In this document: positions 60,944 through 64,000 of the stretch, in pieces
Position numbering within the stretch: position 1 is the stretch's first letter
Layout: every line of letters starts with the position of its first letter
Origin: Niabella soli DSM 19437
GTDB lineage: Bacteria > Bacteroidota > Bacteroidia > Chitinophagales > Chitinophagaceae
Assembly: GCF_000243115.2 (NCBI RefSeq)
Contig: NZ_CP007035.1
Location: 3,596,001 to 3,660,000, forward strand
DNA: 64,000 bases
Reading direction: 5' to 3'
Program-made: the position numbers and the translations under genes
The notes under the pieces: model-generated
Told to the model about the DNA's origin: nothing
Seen by the model: the letters and a program-made list of their open reading frames with translations, nothing else
The model's database searches: none

Positions 60944-63532
60944 ATGAAAACCGCCTTAACCTTGTTAAGCCTTTGTGCTTGCCTGTTTGCAAAAACGCAA
61001 ACCTATCCGCTTACTTTAACAGACACGCTTCCCAAACAAGATTCCCTGGTTCCGGATGCTGAAGAAGAAATGAAGGATGTTTTGCCGGTTGTTACGCTGG
61101 ATGATAATGCTGAAAATGAAGAGCACCCCGGTGTTTCGTCGATCCTTTCCTCCGGCAGGGATCCGTTCTTATCCGCTGCTGCGTTCAACTTTTTTACTTT
61201 CCGTTTTAGGTTAAGAGGCTATAATAATGGAAATGCGCTGTACCTGAACGGATTGGATCATACGGGTCTTGATAACGGGTTTATTCCTTATAATATCTGG
61301 TCTGGCCTTGCCAATATAATGCGCGCACGGCAGGATGGCTATGGTCTGGAGGCGACGGGATTTGCTTTTGGAACTGCCGGACTGAACACTAATATTGATC
61401 TGCGTGCAGGGGTGCAACGGGCGCAAACGCAGATCGGGTATGCGCTTTCCAATCGTAATTACCGGCATCGTTCTTTGCTTACGCACGGGTCGGGATTTAA
61501 TAAAAAAGGATGGGCCTACAGTTTTATGTTGAGCACCCGCTATGCGGATGAAGGATATATTCCGGGAACTTATTATCGTGGGTTAAGCTATTATGCTGCG
61601 CTTGACAAAAAATGGAATCTGAAAAATACGGTATCACTGATCGCTTTGGGTGCGCCGGTTGAAAATGGCCGCCAGGCCGCAAGTGTACAGGAAGCGATGG
61701 ACCTGGCCGGCACCAATTTTTATAATCCCTCCTGGGGATATCAAAACGGCGCGAAGCGCAATTCGAATGTAGCTACTGCTTTTCAGCCGGCTTTTATGGG
61801 GGTATATGAGTATAAGCCCAATAACCATACTAACTGGACCACAACGCTGGGCTATATTTCAGGGAAGAAAAAAAATTCCGCATTCGACTGGTATAATGCG
61901 CCCGATCCGCGACCGGATTACTACCGGTATCTGCCGGGTTATTATACATCCGGGCAACCAGCGCTGGCTGCAATATTGCGACAACAAATGGTGGATCACC
62001 CCAACCTGTTGCAGGTAAACTGGCCGCAGCTTTATGAAGTGAATCGCGGGAACACGGCAACGGTGCTTAATGTAAATGGCGTAACCGGGAATGATGTTAC
62101 CGGCGCACGTTCTTTATATATCTTATCGAACCGCGTAAATGAGCTGCACCGGATCATGATTAACAGTGTTTACAATACCAAACTGAATAAGCGGATCGCC
62201 TTTACCGCAGGGGCGGATTACCAGCACCAAAGCAACCATTATTACCAGGAGGTAAAAGATCTGTTGGGTGGGGCCTTCTGGGTAAACGTTAATCAATTTG
62301 CAGAGCGGGATTTCCCCAATGATCCCCGTGCGCAGCAATATGATGTGGATCGTCCGAACCAGTTGAAAAAAAAAGGGGATGCTTATGGGTACGATTATCA
62401 AATGAAGGTGGACCGGCTGGGCGGCTGGGTGCAGACAATGCTACTGCTGGATCATTTTGATTTGTTTGTTTCGGGACGATTGTCCTTCACCAGGTTCTGG
62501 AGAACAGGATTGAACCGGAATGGCCTGTTTCCTGATCATTCTTTCGGAGTGTCAAAAAAGGTCGCCTTTTTAAATCCGGAAGTAAAAGCGGGCATTGTTT
62601 ATAAACTGAATGGGCGGAACTATTTTTTTGTTAACGGCGGTTATTTTAGTAAGGCCCCTTATTTTGACAATGTGTTTATTGCGCCCCGGACAAGAAACAC
62701 TTTGCAAAGCGATACCATCAGGAGCGAAATCACCCAAACGATTGAGGGCGGCTACAGGTTAAACAGTCCGCGTGTTCAGTTGAGCATAAAGGGGTACTAC
62801 ACTTCGGTTAAAAACACCTATGATGTGCTGACGTTTTACCATGACCAGTACCAGGATTTTGTGAACTATGCGCTCAGCGGAATGAATACATTGTATTTCG
62901 GTGGAGAACTGGGGGCTACAATAAAGCTTACGCCCGGCCTTAGTTTTAACGGAGCGGCGGCGGTTGGCCGGTATTATTATAACAGCAGGCCCCATGCCGT
63001 GATTACCGTCGATAACAGCGCGGTTGCATTGGCCGCTCAAACGGTGTATCTGAAAAATTTCAGGGTGGCTTCAACACCTCAAACGGCCTACAGTGCGGGA
63101 TTATTTTATCGTTCGCCCCGGTATTGGTTTATAAGCATAACGGGTAATTATTTTGATCATTCATGGTTGTCGCTAAACCCTATACGCCGTACGGCGGCGG
63201 CAATAGGAACCGACAATCCCACATCTTTCGAAGAACAGGAGTCTATTTATAAGATGATCGCACAGGAAAAATTGCCTGCGCAGTTTACCCTTGACTTTTT
63301 TGGGGGCTGGTCGAAGCGGTTGTCCCGGAAACTGATGATACATCATAAACCCGTTTATCTTGTTTTTTATCTGAGCGTGAATAATCTATTAGATAATAAA
63401 AAAATGCGTTCCGGCGGATTTGAACAACTGCGGTTCGATATGGCCGACAAGGACATCAATAAGTTTCCGCCAAAATATTATTATGCCACCGGTCTCAATT
63501 ATACTGCAAGCCTTATGCTTCGATTTAATTAA
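60944..63532 (+). CDS. TonB-dependent receptor
   Basis: An 862-residue outer-membrane receptor. The ATG at 60944 gives a short signal peptide (MKTALTLLSLCACLFAK), while an in-frame upstream ATG at 60908 would add a polar stretch before it. There is no carboxypeptidase-like (SusC) extension. The plug region is at about 75-150 (SILSSGRDPFLSAAAFNFFTFRFRLRG) and the beta barrel from about 160 to the end, which closes with SLMLRFN (terminal aromatic strand). It transports a ligand across the outer membrane with TonB energy; a DUF5689 lipoprotein gene follows. Confidence 0.9.
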   Translation: MKTALTLLSLCACLFAKTQTYPLTLTDTLPKQDSLVPDAEEEMKDVLPVVTLDDNAENEEHPGVSSILSSGRDPFLSAAAFNFFTFRFRLRGYNNGNALYLNGLDHTGLDNGFIPYNIWSGLANIMRARQDGYGLEATGFAFGTAGLNTNIDLRAGVQRAQTQIGYALSNRNYRHRSLLTHGSGFNKKGWAYSFMLSTRYADEGYIPGTYYRGLSYYAALDKKWNLKNTVSLIALGAPVENGRQAASVQEAMDLAGTNFYNPSWGYQNGAKRNSNVATAFQPAFMGVYEYKPNNHTNWTTTLGYISGKKKNSAFDWYNAPDPRPDYYRYLPGYYTSGQPALAAILRQQMVDHPNLLQVNWPQLYEVNRGNTATVLNVNGVTGNDVTGARSLYILSNRVNELHRIMINSVYNTKLNKRIAFTAGADYQHQSNHYYQEVKDLLGGAFWVNVNQFAERDFPNDPRAQQYDVDRPNQLKKKGDAYGYDYQMKVDRLGGWVQTMLLLDHFDLFVSGRLSFTRFWRTGLNRNGLFPDHSFGVSKKVAFLNPEVKAGIVYKLNGRNYFFVNGGYFSKAPYFDNVFIAPRTRNTLQSDTIRSEITQTIEGGYRLNSPRVQLSIKGYYTSVKNTYDVLTFYHDQYQDFVNYALSGMNTLYFGGELGATIKLTPGLSFNGAAAVGRYYYNSRPHAVITVDNSAVALAAQTVYLKNFRVASTPQTAYSAGLFYRSPRYWFISITGNYFDHSWLSLNPIRRTAAAIGTDNPTSFEEQESIYKMIAQEKLPAQFTLDFFGGWSKRLSRKLMIHHKPVYLVFYLSVNNLLDNKKMRSGGFEQLRFDMADKDINKFPPKYYYATGLNYTASLMLRFN

Positions 63533-63559
63533 TACTAACCAGTGAATAAAAACAATCAT

Positions 63560-64000
63560 ATGAAAAAGTCATTTATCCGGATTTGTAAATCAACCGTAAA
63601 ATTCTTATTGCCCGGGATACTACTCTTATTGGCCTGCAATAAGAAGTTTGATGAGCCGCCTATTAATGAAGACCCGGATATTGCAGTAACGATGACGATT
63701 GCCGAACTAAAAGCACGTTATCAGGGTGTGGGCTTTTTTCAGAATATAGAAGAGGATAAGACTATTACCGGAGTGATAACGGCGGACGACCGGTCCGGCA
63801 ACTTTTATAAACAGATCGTGATACAGGATGAAACAGGTGCGATCCCCATTTTGCTGGACGGGACCAATGTTTATACCTCCTACCCGGTGGGACGGCGCGT
63901 TTTTGTGAACCTGAAGGGATTGATGTTGGGAGATTATGGCGGCACGATCCAATTGGGTTTGGATTCCTCAAGATCGGGGGCGGGCTACCTGAATCTTGGC
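63560..64000 (+). CDS. DUF5689-domain lipoprotein, 5' part
   Basis: The first 147 codons of a gene cut by the window end. It starts with a leader MKKSFIRICKSTVKFLLPG followed by LLLLACNKKF, a lipoprotein signal with Cys at about 27. The mature part has VTMTIAELKARYQG, ITGVITADDRSGNFYKQIVIQDE and PVGRRVFVNLKG, the OB-like pattern of DUF5689. It starts 27 bases after the TonB receptor stop; an in-frame GTG 18 bases upstream is less likely. The family is usually found with TonB receptors and secreted nucleases. Confidence 0.75.
   Translation, partial: MKKSFIRICKSTVKFLLPGILLLLACNKKFDEPPINEDPDIAVTMTIAELKARYQGVGFFQNIEEDKTITGVITADDRSGNFYKQIVIQDETGAIPILLDGTNVYTSYPVGRRVFVNLKGLMLGDYGGTIQLGLDSSRSGAGYLNLG

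Noticed and set aside
1-64000. tRNA, rRNA, CRISPR arrays, riboswitches, prophage or transposase genes
   Set aside because: None could be recognised by eye. Subtle riboswitches or small RNAs may be missed without covariance searches.

Overview
The window looks like a chromosomal segment of a Bacteroidota bacterium, most likely family Chitinophagaceae (Niabella- or Chitinophaga-like). The evidence is an IPExxxVDY-family protein, BatD, a TonB-dependent receptor followed by a DUF5689 lipoprotein, Tat-exported Gfo/Idh oxidoreductases, LytTR signalling, and TAnnTTTG-type -7 promoter elements with few Shine-Dalgarno sequences. I saw no rRNA, tRNA, CRISPR array, prophage or transposase. The placement rests on family content, not on a tree.

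Layout. 1-5.4 kb: end of a LysE-type exporter, mtgA, a LytTR response regulator with an HPt protein, atpA standing apart from other ATP synthase genes, and three small genes. 5.6-21 kb: carbohydrate and D-amino-acid catabolism. This holds a sugar isomerase/epimerase, two exported oxidoreductases, a GH9 plus polysaccharide-deacetylase fusion, and a DeoR regulator divergent from ROK-MFS-SIS. It ends with a dipeptidase / D-threonine-aldolase-like / RidA / GntP operon that reads as uptake and breakdown of D-hydroxy amino acids. 22.5-45 kb: a nitrate/nitrite assimilation island. It has NarK-type uptake, a three-part fused nitrate reductase, a rubredoxin protein whose N-terminal part resembles a nitrite reductase half, NirB, NirD, a NirC-like FNT channel and CobA for siroheme. 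It also has a near-complete molybdenum-cofactor pathway (moaA, moaC-moaB fusion, moaD, moaE, moeB-rhodanese, moeA, mobA) plus FdhD and an FdhF/YdeP oxidoreductase. 45.5-48.8 kb: a ClC channel, a Crp/Fnr regulator and a small membrane protein; the ClC and membrane-protein promoters carry the same palindrome. 48.8-64 kb: housekeeping and mixed genes (KS-like protein, SDR, batD, zinc peptidase, radA, comF, glutathione peroxidase, YtcJ-type amidohydrolase, gnd), then an exported nuclease-like protein divergent from a TonB receptor/DUF5689 pair.

How it works together. Nitrate enters through the MFS carrier and is reduced by the molybdenum enzyme, which carries its own FAD/NAD and BFD [2Fe-2S] modules. 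Nitrite is then reduced to ammonium by siroheme NirBD. The Moco genes supply the nitrate reductase and CobA helps supply siroheme. The least explained parts are the rubredoxin/degenerate-NiR protein translationally coupled to the nitrate reductase, a small exported protein overlapping nirD, and a small SUOX-like exported protein with a TauE/SafE carrier inside the Moco operon. The other strong lead is the shared Crp/Fnr-like box.

Several gaps hold degenerate inverted or tandem repeats (CGCAGATT-, CACAGATT-, CACTAAG-, GTCATGCT- and CACTGATTACTG-type). They look like recurrent intergenic elements rather than genes.
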